From UBA1941 sp046329555 (GTDB lineage Bacteria; Bacteroidota; Bacteroidia; Chitinophagales; LD1): a stretch of DNA of 64,000 nt. This document shows, one piece after another, positions 8,516-18,900 of this stretch. Position 1 is the stretch's first letter; every line of letters begins with the position of its first letter. The notes beneath the pieces are model-generated. The model was given only the letters and a program-made list of their open reading frames with translations. It was not told where the DNA came from and did no database searches. The stretch lies in assembly GCA_046329555.1 (NCBI GenBank), contig JAXLUK010000001.1:1116001-1180000 (forward strand). The letters are read 5' to 3'. The position numbers were made by a program, and so were the translations under genes.

Positions 8516-10867
8516 ATGAAAACCATTGTTATGAAGCATTTCTGCCTTTTATTTTGTTTCGTTACCGTACAATTGTTTGCGCAGAATTATCCCATCGGCA
8601 CCCGGTCTGTAACCTATACCGATCCAGCCAGAAGTAATCGTTCCATTGCTGTTGATTTTTACTACCCTGCCACTGCCGCAGGAGCGAATCAATCGGTGGC
8701 TGCCGATTCATTTGGCCTTGTGGTATTTGGGCATGGATTTGTTATCAGCACGAGTGATTATGCGGCATTAGCCGATACATTGGCGAAGCGCGGATATATC
8801 GTCGCCCTGGCCAATACAGAAACCTCGCTCTCTCCTAACCACTCGAACTTTGCACAAGATTTAGTTTTTCTGGTTAATAAAATTACCAGCGAAGGATTCT
8901 CTAATCCGGCATCGCCTTTTTATGGCAAGGTGCGCAAAAGAAGTGCAATTGGCGGCCATTCGATGGGTGGAGGCGCTACGGTTCTATCCTGTTCATACAG
9001 CAATCCCGCAACCTGCTACTTTACTTTTGGCGCAGCCAACACCAATCCTTCGTGTATTGCTGTTGCCAGGCAGATGACGAAACCCTATCTGGATATTGCG
9101 GGCATTAAAGATTGCGTAGCACCGCCCTCTTCCAACCAAATTCCGATGTATGATTCATCAGGATCTTCATGCAAATATTACATCGGCTTAGCCAATGCTA
9201 CGCACTGTCAGTTTGCAGCTTCTTCTGCAACCTTATGTTACACGGCCGAAGGCCTGGTATCGGGCTGCGCATCGGCACCCTATTTAAGTTGGGCGCAGCA
9301 ACAAACACAAGTCCTGAATTATTTATTGCCTTGGTTACAGTATTATTTAAAAGCGGATTGCGATGCCTATACAAACTTTCAAAACAGATTCGCAGCCGAT
9401 GCCATAAACACGAAGCGCTCGAGCTGTAATGTAGTGGTGCCGGCGCTTTCACCCATCACCGGATCACGGCGTTTTTGCCGTGGTTCCAATACGGTGCTCA
9501 GCGCAAATCCATCCGATTTTTCCTATCAATGGAGTAATGGAAAATCTACGTTGAATGACACCATTTCTGTTGCCGGTAATTACAGTGTAACTGTAAGCAA
9601 TGGCACCTGCAACCGGGTACCTGCGCCTGTGAGTGTGCTGCAAGATACCGTTCCAGGTACCCCAACCTGGGTTACACAAGCAGATACGGTTTGCGCAAAT
9701 GTGGAGAAGTCAATTGCCGCCGTTGCAGCAGGCGCAACCTCATTTCAGTGGTCGCTGCCAACGGGTTGGACTTTCAACAGCGATTCTACTCTTTCTACCA
9801 TCTTGGTTTATCCCGGAACGCAGTCAGGTAATGCTTCCGTAACGGGTAGCAACTACTGTGGTACCAGTCCTTCGCTATCAGCTCCCTTAACTGTTCGTCA
9901 ACCAGTGGGCATAGCGCCAATTTCTGGTGCCGATAGCGTTTGTGAAGGCACTGTGATTACGTACTCGCTTTCAGCAAATCAACAGGTGAGCACAGGCTGG
10001 CGTTTACCTGCGGGTTATACGCTGGTGAAAGACAGTGCCAACACCATTCAGGTGCGCCCCTCACCACTAGCCAGCGCACCGCTGGTGGCATTTGCGGTGG
10101 GGCGTTGTAACGATACTGCGTTTAGCTATAAGAACATCGCTGTTACACCCAAGCCAGTTTTAGCAGGTGCCGTTTCAGCCGTTGATTCTATTTGTAAAAA
10201 CCAACCGATAATCTCCGTTTCTGTAACGCCATCTGGTGCTGCCATCAGCTATCAATGGCAAGTACCCACTACGTGGAATATAATCAGTGGTAGTGGTACT
10301 AACTCCATTACTGTAAATACCGTTGCGCAGCCGGGCATCATCAGCGTATCTGCCAATAACAGTTGCGGTAGTGGCAATTTATTATTGAAATCAGTTGCCG
10401 TTAGCGATACGCCGCAACCCGTTATCGTTTGGAATAACGGGTACACTTGTACAACGGCCGGTACGTACCAATGGTATAAAGATGGCGTAGCTTTGAACGG
10501 TGAAACTGCCGCAACCTACCAACCTGCAGCACCGGGTTCTTACTCCGTTGCTGTTACCAATCAGGCCGGTTGCGTAGGAAGATCGGCTGCCAGTTTATAT
10601 CAAGTGGGTATACGTGATTTGAATTTGGAGTCAATCGACATTCATCCCAATCCTTTTGATGCCGAAGTAGTGATTTCATTTTCGGAACCTGTTTCAGTTG
10701 AAGCAATTGAATTGATTACCGTTACCGGTCAGCGCATGTGGCACCAGAATGTAATGTTGCCGGTAAAGCAGGCAACCATACAACCAGATGTGTTGAAGCC
10801 GGGCATTTACCTGTTGAAAATCACCACGGCAAGCGGCGTGCTGGTGCAGCGGCTAGTAAAACAATAA
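8516..10867 (+). CDS. secreted alpha/beta hydrolase with Ig-like modules and T9SS type A sorting domain
   Basis: This is a 783-residue exported esterase-like enzyme. A signal peptide (MKHFCLLFCFVTVQLFAQ, after an alternative ATG at 8531) leads into an alpha/beta-hydrolase domain (about 22-290). The nucleophile elbow is GHSMGGG, with Ser near 149, and the layout resembles the chlorophyllase, PAF-acetylhydrolase and cutinase-like group. Several Cys pairs in the catalytic domain fit an extracellular enzyme. Four or five Ig/PKD-like beta-sandwich modules follow (about 310-690), with repeated motifs such as VTVSNGTC and YQWSNG. The last 80 residues are a T9SS type A sorting domain (IDIHPNPFDAEVVISF ... 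LKPGIYLLKI ... LVKQ). It is probably released or attached at the cell surface. The substrate is unknown. Confidence 0.88.
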   Translation: MKTIVMKHFCLLFCFVTVQLFAQNYPIGTRSVTYTDPARSNRSIAVDFYYPATAAGANQSVAADSFGLVVFGHGFVISTSDYAALADTLAKRGYIVALANTETSLSPNHSNFAQDLVFLVNKITSEGFSNPASPFYGKVRKRSAIGGHSMGGGATVLSCSYSNPATCYFTFGAANTNPSCIAVARQMTKPYLDIAGIKDCVAPPSSNQIPMYDSSGSSCKYYIGLANATHCQFAASSATLCYTAEGLVSGCASAPYLSWAQQQTQVLNYLLPWLQYYLKADCDAYTNFQNRFAADAINTKRSSCNVVVPALSPITGSRRFCRGSNTVLSANPSDFSYQWSNGKSTLNDTISVAGNYSVTVSNGTCNRVPAPVSVLQDTVPGTPTWVTQADTVCANVEKSIAAVAAGATSFQWSLPTGWTFNSDSTLSTILVYPGTQSGNASVTGSNYCGTSPSLSAPLTVRQPVGIAPISGADSVCEGTVITYSLSANQQVSTGWRLPAGYTLVKDSANTIQVRPSPLASAPLVAFAVGRCNDTAFSYKNIAVTPKPVLAGAVSAVDSICKNQPIISVSVTPSGAAISYQWQVPTTWNIISGSGTNSITVNTVAQPGIISVSANNSCGSGNLLLKSVAVSDTPQPVIVWNNGYTCTTAGTYQWYKDGVALNGETAATYQPAAPGSYSVAVTNQAGCVGRSAASLYQVGIRDLNLESIDIHPNPFDAEVVISFSEPVSVEAIELITVTGQRMWHQNVMLPVKQATIQPDVLKPGIYLLKITTASGVLVQRLVKQ

Positions 10868-10912
10868 AGCCATAGTGTTTGTTATCTTGGCGGCGCAAAA
10901 ACCAAAACGATT

Positions 10913-12118
10913 ATGCCGGTAATCTCGCAGAAAGGGCATCGTATGCCCGCGTCTCCCATTCGCAAACTAGTTCCGTTTGCGGATGCCGCAAAGAAGAAAG
11001 GCACTAAAGTATTTCACTTAAACATAGGCCAGCCCGATTTGGCAACACCACAGCCTTTTTGGGACACGTTGAAAAATCTACATATCGATGTATTATCGTA
11101 TAGCCCAAGTGATGGTATGGCATCTTACAAAGAAAAATTCTGCCGGTATTATCAATCACTAGGTATCGCCGTTCAACCCAATAACTTCATCATTACCAAT
11201 GGCGGCAGCGAGGCGCTGTTGTTCGCCATGATGAGTTGCCTGAATGAAGGCGATGAAGTAATTATTCCAGAACCGATGTACGCTAACTATATTGGCTTTG
11301 CCACTAGTGGCGGACAAGTAGTAAAACCGGTTCCTTGCACCATCGACAATGGTTTTGCCTTGCCACCAATTGAAGCATTTGAACAGGCAATTACTTCGAA
11401 AACAAAAGCCATTCTCATCTGTAATCCGAATAATCCTACAGGCTATTTATATAGCAAAGAAGAGTTAATGACCTTGCGTGAAATTGTGTTGAAGCACGAT
11501 TTATTTTTGTTTGTTGACGAAGTATACCGCGAGTTTGTGTATAGCGATGCGCCTCATTTTTCTGCACTACAATTAGAAGGGGTGAACGAGCATGTGGTAG
11601 TGATAGATTCCATTTCGAAACGCTTCAGCGCATGCGGTGCGCGCATCGGCGCACTAGTAACGCGAAACAAAGCTGTGCTAGGAGCCGCCATGAAATTCGC
11701 ACAAGCCCGGTTAAGTCCGCCGTCACTTGGACAAATAGCCGGCGAAAAGCTTTTCGACTTAGGCGCTGATTACTATGCCTCGGTGAAGAAAGAATATAAA
11801 GCCCGCCGCGATCTAACCGTTCAATTATTAAATGCCATTCCCGGAGTAAAATGCCCCAATCCGGGTGGTGCATTTTATGTGGTGGCTGAATTGCCGGTAG
11901 CCGATGCTGATGCATTTTGCCAATGGATGCTGGAACATTTTTCAAAAGATGGCGCAACAGTAATGTTAGCGCCAGCGAATGGCTTCTATGCTACAAAGGG
12001 CGCCGGGCTCAATCAGGTTCGCGTAGCCTACGTTCTGAAAGAAGCTGATTTAAGACAAGCAATGGCTTGTTTGGAAGAAGGATTGAAAACCTACCGCTTG
12101 GCGGCTGTTCCTGTATAA
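10913..12118 (+). CDS. PLP-dependent class I/II aminotransferase
   Basis: This is a cytoplasmic fold-type I aminotransferase, 401 residues long, close to the aspartate/aromatic aminotransferase group. Substrate-side motifs include FHLNIGQPDLATP near the N-terminus. ITNGGSEALLFAM binds the cofactor phosphate region and ICNPNNPTGYLYS is the classic NPxNPTG motif. DEVYREF carries the Asp that contacts the pyridine nitrogen. The Schiff-base lysine is in SISKRFSACGARIG (near residue 236), and the C-terminal arginine region is NQVRVAYV. The gene starts 45 bases after the secreted hydrolase. The preferred amino acid cannot be told from sequence alone. Confidence 0.92.
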   Translation: MPVISQKGHRMPASPIRKLVPFADAAKKKGTKVFHLNIGQPDLATPQPFWDTLKNLHIDVLSYSPSDGMASYKEKFCRYYQSLGIAVQPNNFIITNGGSEALLFAMMSCLNEGDEVIIPEPMYANYIGFATSGGQVVKPVPCTIDNGFALPPIEAFEQAITSKTKAILICNPNNPTGYLYSKEELMTLREIVLKHDLFLFVDEVYREFVYSDAPHFSALQLEGVNEHVVVIDSISKRFSACGARIGALVTRNKAVLGAAMKFAQARLSPPSLGQIAGEKLFDLGADYYASVKKEYKARRDLTVQLLNAIPGVKCPNPGGAFYVVAELPVADADAFCQWMLEHFSKDGATVMLAPANGFYATKGAGLNQVRVAYVLKEADLRQAMACLEEGLKTYRLAAVPV

Positions 12119-12142
12119 TTGCCATTATAGTTTAGCAGGACA

Positions 12143-12775
12143 TTATTTCCCTACCAACTGCTTGCTGTATATTTTTTGTTTAATCATCGAAACCAACACA
12201 TCAATGGCCACTTTATTTTCACCACCCTGCGGTACAATGATGTCCGCAAATTTTTTCGTGGGCTCAATAAACTGGTCGTGCATCTGTTTCACTAAAGCAT
12301 AGCGCTTTAATACATCATTAGCGTCCCGACCGCGCTCGTTCATATCGCGCTCAATAATGCGAATCAGCCGATCGTCGGCCTCTGCATCCACATATACCTT
12401 AATGGTACACAAATCACGTACACGCGGATCGGTAAACAGCAAAATTCCTTCTACTATGATAACATGATGCGGTTCAACGTGCACGGTCTCTTTCATGCGC
12501 GTCATAGTCACGTAATCATAGGTAGGCTCGTCAATAGGTTTACTGGCGCGCAACGCTTGCATGTGCTTCACCAATAAGTCGAACTCAATACTTTCAGGAT
12601 GGTCGAAATTAATCTTTCGGCGCTCCTCCATACTCAGTGCGCTATTATCTTTATAGTAACTATCCTGAGAGATAATGGCCACTTCCCGCTTCGGGAAATG
12701 TTCCATAATGCGTTTTACTACGGTTGTTTTTCCTGATCCGGAGCCACCGGTAATGCCGATGATGACGCTTTCCAT
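12143..12775 (-). CDS. udk: uridine kinase
   Basis: This pyrimidine-salvage enzyme phosphorylates uridine and cytidine. From the ATG at 12775 the product has 210 residues, the usual length. The P-loop GITGGSGSGKTTVVK starts at residue 6, followed by ISQDSYYKD, the substrate segment NFDHPESIEFDLL and the motif PTYDYVTMTR. The LID-like part VYVDAEADDRLIRIIERDMNERGR comes later. A longer frame reaching 12931 adds 52 residues with no family resemblance and runs through a terminator hairpin, so I reject it. A TACTTTCT element at 12790-12797 on the minus strand may be its -7 box. It is convergent with the aminotransferase gene. Confidence 0.95.
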   Translation of the reverse strand: MESVIIGITGGSGSGKTTVVKRIMEHFPKREVAIISQDSYYKDNSALSMEERRKINFDHPESIEFDLLVKHMQALRASKPIDEPTYDYVTMTRMKETVHVEPHHVIIVEGILLFTDPRVRDLCTIKVYVDAEADDRLIRIIERDMNERGRDANDVLKRYALVKQMHDQFIEPTKKFADIIVPQGGENKVAIDVLVSMIKQKIYSKQLVGK

Positions 12776-12884
12776 GCCTCTAAAATACAAGAAAGTAGGA
12801 GATGCAAAAACGAAACTTCGCCAAATTAAAACAGTAAGTGGCGCATTAGCCCATTGGGAATCACAGGGCGATGGCTTTCGATGG

Positions 12885-12920
12885 GGAAAACAAAAACCTC
12901 CCTGCATTGCTGCAGAGAGG
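12885..12920 (-). terminator. intrinsic terminator after the giant LamG/Ig-like gene
   Basis: On the minus strand an inverted repeat (CCTCTCTGCA, four-base loop, TGCAGGGAGG, one mismatch) is followed by TTTTTGTTTT. It starts 29 bases after the end of the LamG/Ig-like gene and separates it from udk. Confidence 0.75.
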
Positions 12921-12948
12921 CCAATTATCACAAACGAAAAGGTATTCC

Positions 12949-15900
12949 CTACGGTTTCACCACCTGGTAGTGATTAACATGACCGGCATCTTGCATCACA
13001 TCTAACTGGTAGATTCCCGATGGACGATTAGCCATGGGTAAGGCAATTGTTTGCTTAAAGCTTTCAGAGGCTATTAGCTTACCATTTGCATCAAACAATC
13101 GGCACTGCAAAGGCACTGTTGTGTTGGTAGAAATAGTCAAAATATCGGTGGCTGGGTTTGGATAAACCTGCAATTGAACCTTGGTGATGGTTCCAATTCC
13201 CACCTGATTCACTTCTACTGGCTGGCTGGTAGCGCTACAGCCGTAATCATCCGTTACCCTAACGGAATACCATCCGCTTGCAGACGCAGCAACACCCTGG
13301 CCTGTGGCGCCGTTAAGATCAGCCCCATTGAATTGCCATTGATAGGCGGCAAAATTTTGCGTGCTCAAATCATAGCCCGCTTGTTGGATCGTAGGTGACA
13401 AAGCTGGTCTTACCACCAACTGCAAGGTAATTACCGAATCGCATCCGGCTGCGTTGCCAATGGTGCGCTGATAAGCACCCGGGGCTGTAAGCTGCTGCGT
13501 ACCGAATAGATAGCTTGCGCCGGCACAAATCGTATCGCTGATGGTGGCTGCCGAAGGTTGGGTGATGGTGAGTTGCAACGTGATGACACTATCACATCCT
13601 GCAATATTAAAGATGGTATCCAGATAGGTGCCACTAGTAGTTAGTGTTTGACCGTTGAATACAAATTGACCACATGCTGTTTGTGTAATAGATCCTATTG
13701 TTGGCTGAGCAGATTGGACTTGTAAAACAACAATGGAATCACAGCCCGAAACAGCTGAAAACGTATCGCGGTAGATACCGGCTTGCGTTATTTGCTGACC
13801 ATTGAACACTAATGAATGTCCTTGACAAAGCACTTGTAATTGCTGCGTCACGATTTGAGGAAGAACAGTAAGATTCAATGTGATAATAGAATCGCAACCC
13901 GAGGCATTTATTAAGGTATCTTTGAAAGTTCCGCTTTGCGCTAATACCTGACTGTTGAAGTTAAATGTTCTACCAAAACAAACCGACTGATTCAATACGG
14001 ATGTGGTAGGCAGCTTTATGGATACCGCAGCAGGCTGCGAAGTAGCATTGCCACAACCTGAAGTAATCTCACAAATATAGTTGCCGGCATCCGCCGCAGT
14101 AAGTCCGTTAAAGTACAGTGTATCATTGTTCGTGTTCTGAATTACATTGCCATTCTTCTTCCAGTTGTATACCACATTAGCGCCATTAGCAACTACAGCA
14201 AGGAATGCATGGCTTCCGGCACATGCGTTAACCGCCTGTGGGTTTGTCGAAATTTGCAACGAGCCGGTTACACTTAACACGGCAGCATTAGATGTAACGC
14301 TGCCGCACGAACCTGAAACCACTACGCTATAACTTCCCGCATCACCTGCAACTACTGATGGAATAGTGTATGTAGAAGAAGTAGCGCCATTAATGTTTGA
14401 TGCGCCTTTCTTCCACTGATATACCAGATTGGTTCCAACAGCGTTCACCGAAAAACTAACAGATGCTCCGGTGCAGGTACTCTGTGTCTGAGGTTGGCCA
14501 TTAATAGCCGTAGCCGCATTCACATTTAATGAGGCAGAAGCCGTGGCGGTGCAGTTATTCGCATTGGTTACTGTTACGGTATAGTTACTGTTAACAGTTG
14601 GCGCGAAAGTAGCCGATGCATTAGCACCACCATTATTGCTCCATGCGTAACTTACGCCGCCACCAGCAGTAAATTGCTGTGAAGCACCACTACAAATAGT
14701 AGCTGAAGCCGGCGACATAGTTGGTGTTGGCAACAACCAAACATTAACCAGCTTCGACGCAGTTGCCGAACAATTATTCGCATCTGTAACGGTTACCTGG
14801 TAGGTAGTAGAATTAGATGGCGTTACACTTATAGTTGCTGAACTGCCAGCGCCATTACTCCAGGTGTAGCTGGTGCCACCCGATGCCGTTAAGTTGGTAG
14901 TTCCACCTGCACAAACATTCACCGCAGTGGCCGGTAAAATGCTGGCAACAGGCAAATTGTTTACAGTAATTTGACGCGATGCCGTAGCGGTACAGTTGTT
15001 TAATGTAGCAGTTACGGTATACGTGGTAGTTCCCGATGGGGTGAATGATGCTGCTGCCGCTGAACCGCCACCGTTACTCCATGAATACGAAGCGCCACCG
15101 CTGGCTGTTAAAGTCGAGGTGCCACCCAAACACACGGTGGGTGATGCCGGTAAAATAGCTGGTGTAGGCAGGGGATTTACCGTTACCGTTTTCGTTAAAG
15201 AAGCGGTACAGTTATTGGCATCTGTTGCTGTTACCGTGTAAGAAGTGTTGCCTGACGGTGTATATACTGCTGCTGCATTCGAACCACCATTGTTACTCCA
15301 GCTATATGTGCTTGCCCCACTGGCAGTAAGCGTGATTGCCGAGCCCGCACATACCACGGCGGTAGCCGGGCTGATGGCAATACTGGCTGGCGTATTCACC
15401 TGTAAAATTGCACTGCCAGAAGAAATGGTACCGCAACTTCCACCAATAACATCACAGGTAAAAACGGCGCCAGAGTCAGTTGCAGCAACGGCAGCAGTAG
15501 TATATGCATTACCTGTTGCTCCATTGATGGCTACGCCATTCTTTTTCCACTGATAAGTAACTGTAGCGCCTGTAGTGGCAATCGAGAATGTTGCAGTTTG
15601 TCCTACACACTTACTGATAGATTGCGGCTGCGAGGAAATTGACACATTACCAGCTCCGGGACTCAGGATTAATGAAGAAGAAGTTGACACCAAACAACCT
15701 TGTGATGAAGACACGGCGCAGGTGTAGGTGCCTGCATCGCCCGCCTGAACATTGTTGAGCGTCAACGTGGCGCTGGTTGCACCATTCACGTTAACACCAT
15801 TCTTCTTCCACTGATAAACCGTTGTAGGTAACGAGCCGGCAGAGACGGTAGCGGTGGCAGTGCTGCCAATACAAGTGCCTGAAAATCCCGAAACGTTGTA

Positions 15901-18900
15901 AATCTCAGCTTCTGAATACAACGCTGCGATTTCGGTTGCTGTCAAAATACCATTGTAAATTTTTATTTCATCAATGGCGCCCTGCGCTGGCTGACTATTG
16001 TAAGGCGGAGCGGTATTGCCGATGCGATTTAATTGCGTTCCCCAGTTTCCTGTACCCGACATCATATAAGGAACCAAACTGGCCGTTGGCGCTGTAAACG
16101 CAAGCGCACCATTAAGGAAAAACTGCATCGATTGCATTTGTTTGGTAATAACAATGTGATACCAATTACCCGCAGTTAGCGTGATTCCCGTCGATTGCCA
16201 TCCTGTTCCCGGTTTCGACCATACTATCGTATTTCCATTTATGGTAAGCATATCACCCCACCTACTGGCGGTATCACCTAAAATTGTTTTGATACCTGTA
16301 GTAACAGTATGTTTATACCAAACTGAAATAGTGATCGTATCCTTAACCACCGGTGTTGCCAGCGTAAGGGTTGATGCACTGGCAGCAATAGAAACGGCAT
16401 TAGAAGCTGTAGCGAAACGATCGGCTCCAAAAGAATTGGCACCTACAGCAGTGAGATTGTTATTGCCAACAATATCCGTTAAGCCGTTATTAAATTTCCA
16501 GTAGTGCATAAGCGGTTTAGAAATACTGGCATTACCAACTGTTACAACCACAGCATTGCTGGTAATACTGCCGTTACAACCGGTCACCAAACAATCGTAA
16601 CTTCCTGAAGTGCTGATACCAACAGCGGGAATGACATAAGTTGCGTTAGTTGCACCTGGAATGGCGTTGCCATCTTTACGCCATTGATAAGCGCTGGCAT
16701 TAGTTGCCGTAATACTAAAACTAATCGAGCTACCACAGGTAGGCGTGGCATTGGAAACAGCAGGTTGCGTAGTGATAGATGCATTCCCCGGAACCGTTAA
16801 AACAGCCGTATTTGAAGTGGTAGTAACACCAGTACAAAGATCCGTAATCACGCAAGTGTAATTGCCGGCATGAGTTAGCGCCACACTGTTAATGGTGTAG
16901 GTTGCGCCATTTGCTCCGATAATTGCCGACCCATCTTTTTTCCACTGGTAAGAAACACTTCCTACTGTGGTTGCCGTAAATGTAACCGGGCTGCCAGGGC
17001 ATGCAGTGACCGATGCGATATTAGATGAAAAGCCTGAAGTATTGGCCAGTGTAAAAATTTCGTGTTGGTTCAACAGATAATTGTAAACCCTGAAATCATC
17101 GAACTTCGCATTAGCGTAACTGCCGCTATTGTTACAACCTATATGTGATAAGTAGATAGCACCATTCGGAATCTGAGCTGTAAAAATTTCTGATCCGTTA
17201 ATGTAAAGCGTTCCCAAACCACTGGCGGCATTAAATTTCAAAACTATATGATACCACTGTCCGTGCGCAATAATGAAAGGCGTTGCGCTATATCCAATAC
17301 CCACGGCACCGGCGGCATTAACCCACAATACTGACGTGTTATTGGGCGCACTATGTAACAAAGCGCGCGATGGGCTGACCGCACCATTCGAGTTAAACCA
17401 AAATGAAAAAGTTTGATTTCCAGTAGGCAGATTAGGAGACACGATCAACTGAGGAAATGTAGAAGTGAGATTGAGGGCATTCCCATTTAGGCCAAAACGA
17501 TCAGCAGAAAATCCGTATGCAGTTGACGCCAGATTGGCAGAGCCCACAACAGTTGTTAAACTACTATCAAATGGCCAGTAGTTAGCCATATTGCTGATAT
17601 CTGTACCATTGGGGAAGTTAATATGTGCCAATGGAATGGTTTGCTGATAGCAGTTCCGCGACAGTTGCAAAGAATACCATCCGGTATCTGCGGCAAGTAC
17701 ATTGTTGTCGTTGTATGATGGTGAGGTGGCTCCGGAAACATCAACGCCATTCAACTTCCATTGATAAGTGGTGCCACTACCACTTGCTGAAGCAGCTAAA
17801 GAAACTGTTCCGCCAGAACAAACGTCAACACTTTGAGGAGCTCCTGCTAATCGTGGCCCGTCATACAAGCCCTGAATCTGAATATCGTTCAGAACCGAAT
17901 TATAAATTCTGATTTCATCTAACCGACCCACCAAATTGTTACCACCGCTCTGATCAATACCTAATCGAATTGGATTGATATTGTTGAGAATATTACCGCT
18001 CTGTGGGTTGGTGTAATATAGCGTGCCGTTGATATATACTTTGACATTTACACCATCGTACGTTGCCGCTACATGATACCAGGTGTTTGATTGAAGCGTT
18101 AATGCCGGGCTATGAGAACCTCCGGCCACCAGGAACCGTACTCGCGACTGATAAATATCCAATAAATAACTGCCGCTGGCAGAATATTTATCAATCAATC
18201 GTTGGGGCGAAGCAATATTACTGGCTTTAAACCAACATGAAACCGTAATCTGATTAGTAACATTCATCAGATTTTGATGAGGAATTTCGCCATACTGAGT
18301 AGTACTATTCAGTACCACCGCATTATCGGAAGTACCGTTAACATCGGCATCTGTTTGCAGGTAACTCATAAAGTTAGCGTTCAGATTGTTACCACTGAAA
18401 TCACTAAAGTTCAGGTAGCCATTGCCGATAGATGGAATTACCGGGATATAGATCATCGGATTGGGCAGACTTGTAGTACTTAATGCGGTGAGTACGGCTC
18501 CAACAGAAGTATCACTTCCACAGGCGTTCGTAGCAATCACGCGGTAAGTGCCCGCATCAGCTCCGCTCATATTGTTGATGGTGTAAGTAGAAGCGGTTGC
18601 AGATGGAATATCCGCGCCATTCTTCTGCCAACGGTAGGAAAGGTTACTTCCAAAGAATACAGGAGAAAAGGTTTTGCTGACGCCTGCATTCGGACAAAAG
18701 TTTGCACCAGTAGGTTCTGTAGTTACCTGAGGAGGCATCACCGAAGAAGCTGAACTATTGGTGGCATTGTAAATGGCAAGCACTTCAGCGGCAGACAGCG
18801 TTCTGCTATACACTCTGAAATCATCATACAATCCCGGAATGGTATTTGGGTTGTTCGGGGATACACTATTTCCGGAAAGCATACTTAGATTATGTACTGT

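Noticed and set aside
12776..12931. N-terminal extension of uridine kinase
   Set aside because: The extra 52 residues have no family similarity and the frame runs through the terminator of the upstream giant gene.
14515..15390. Regularly spaced repeats that could suggest a CRISPR array
   Set aside because: They are 219-bp in-frame protein repeats without identical short repeats or unique spacers.
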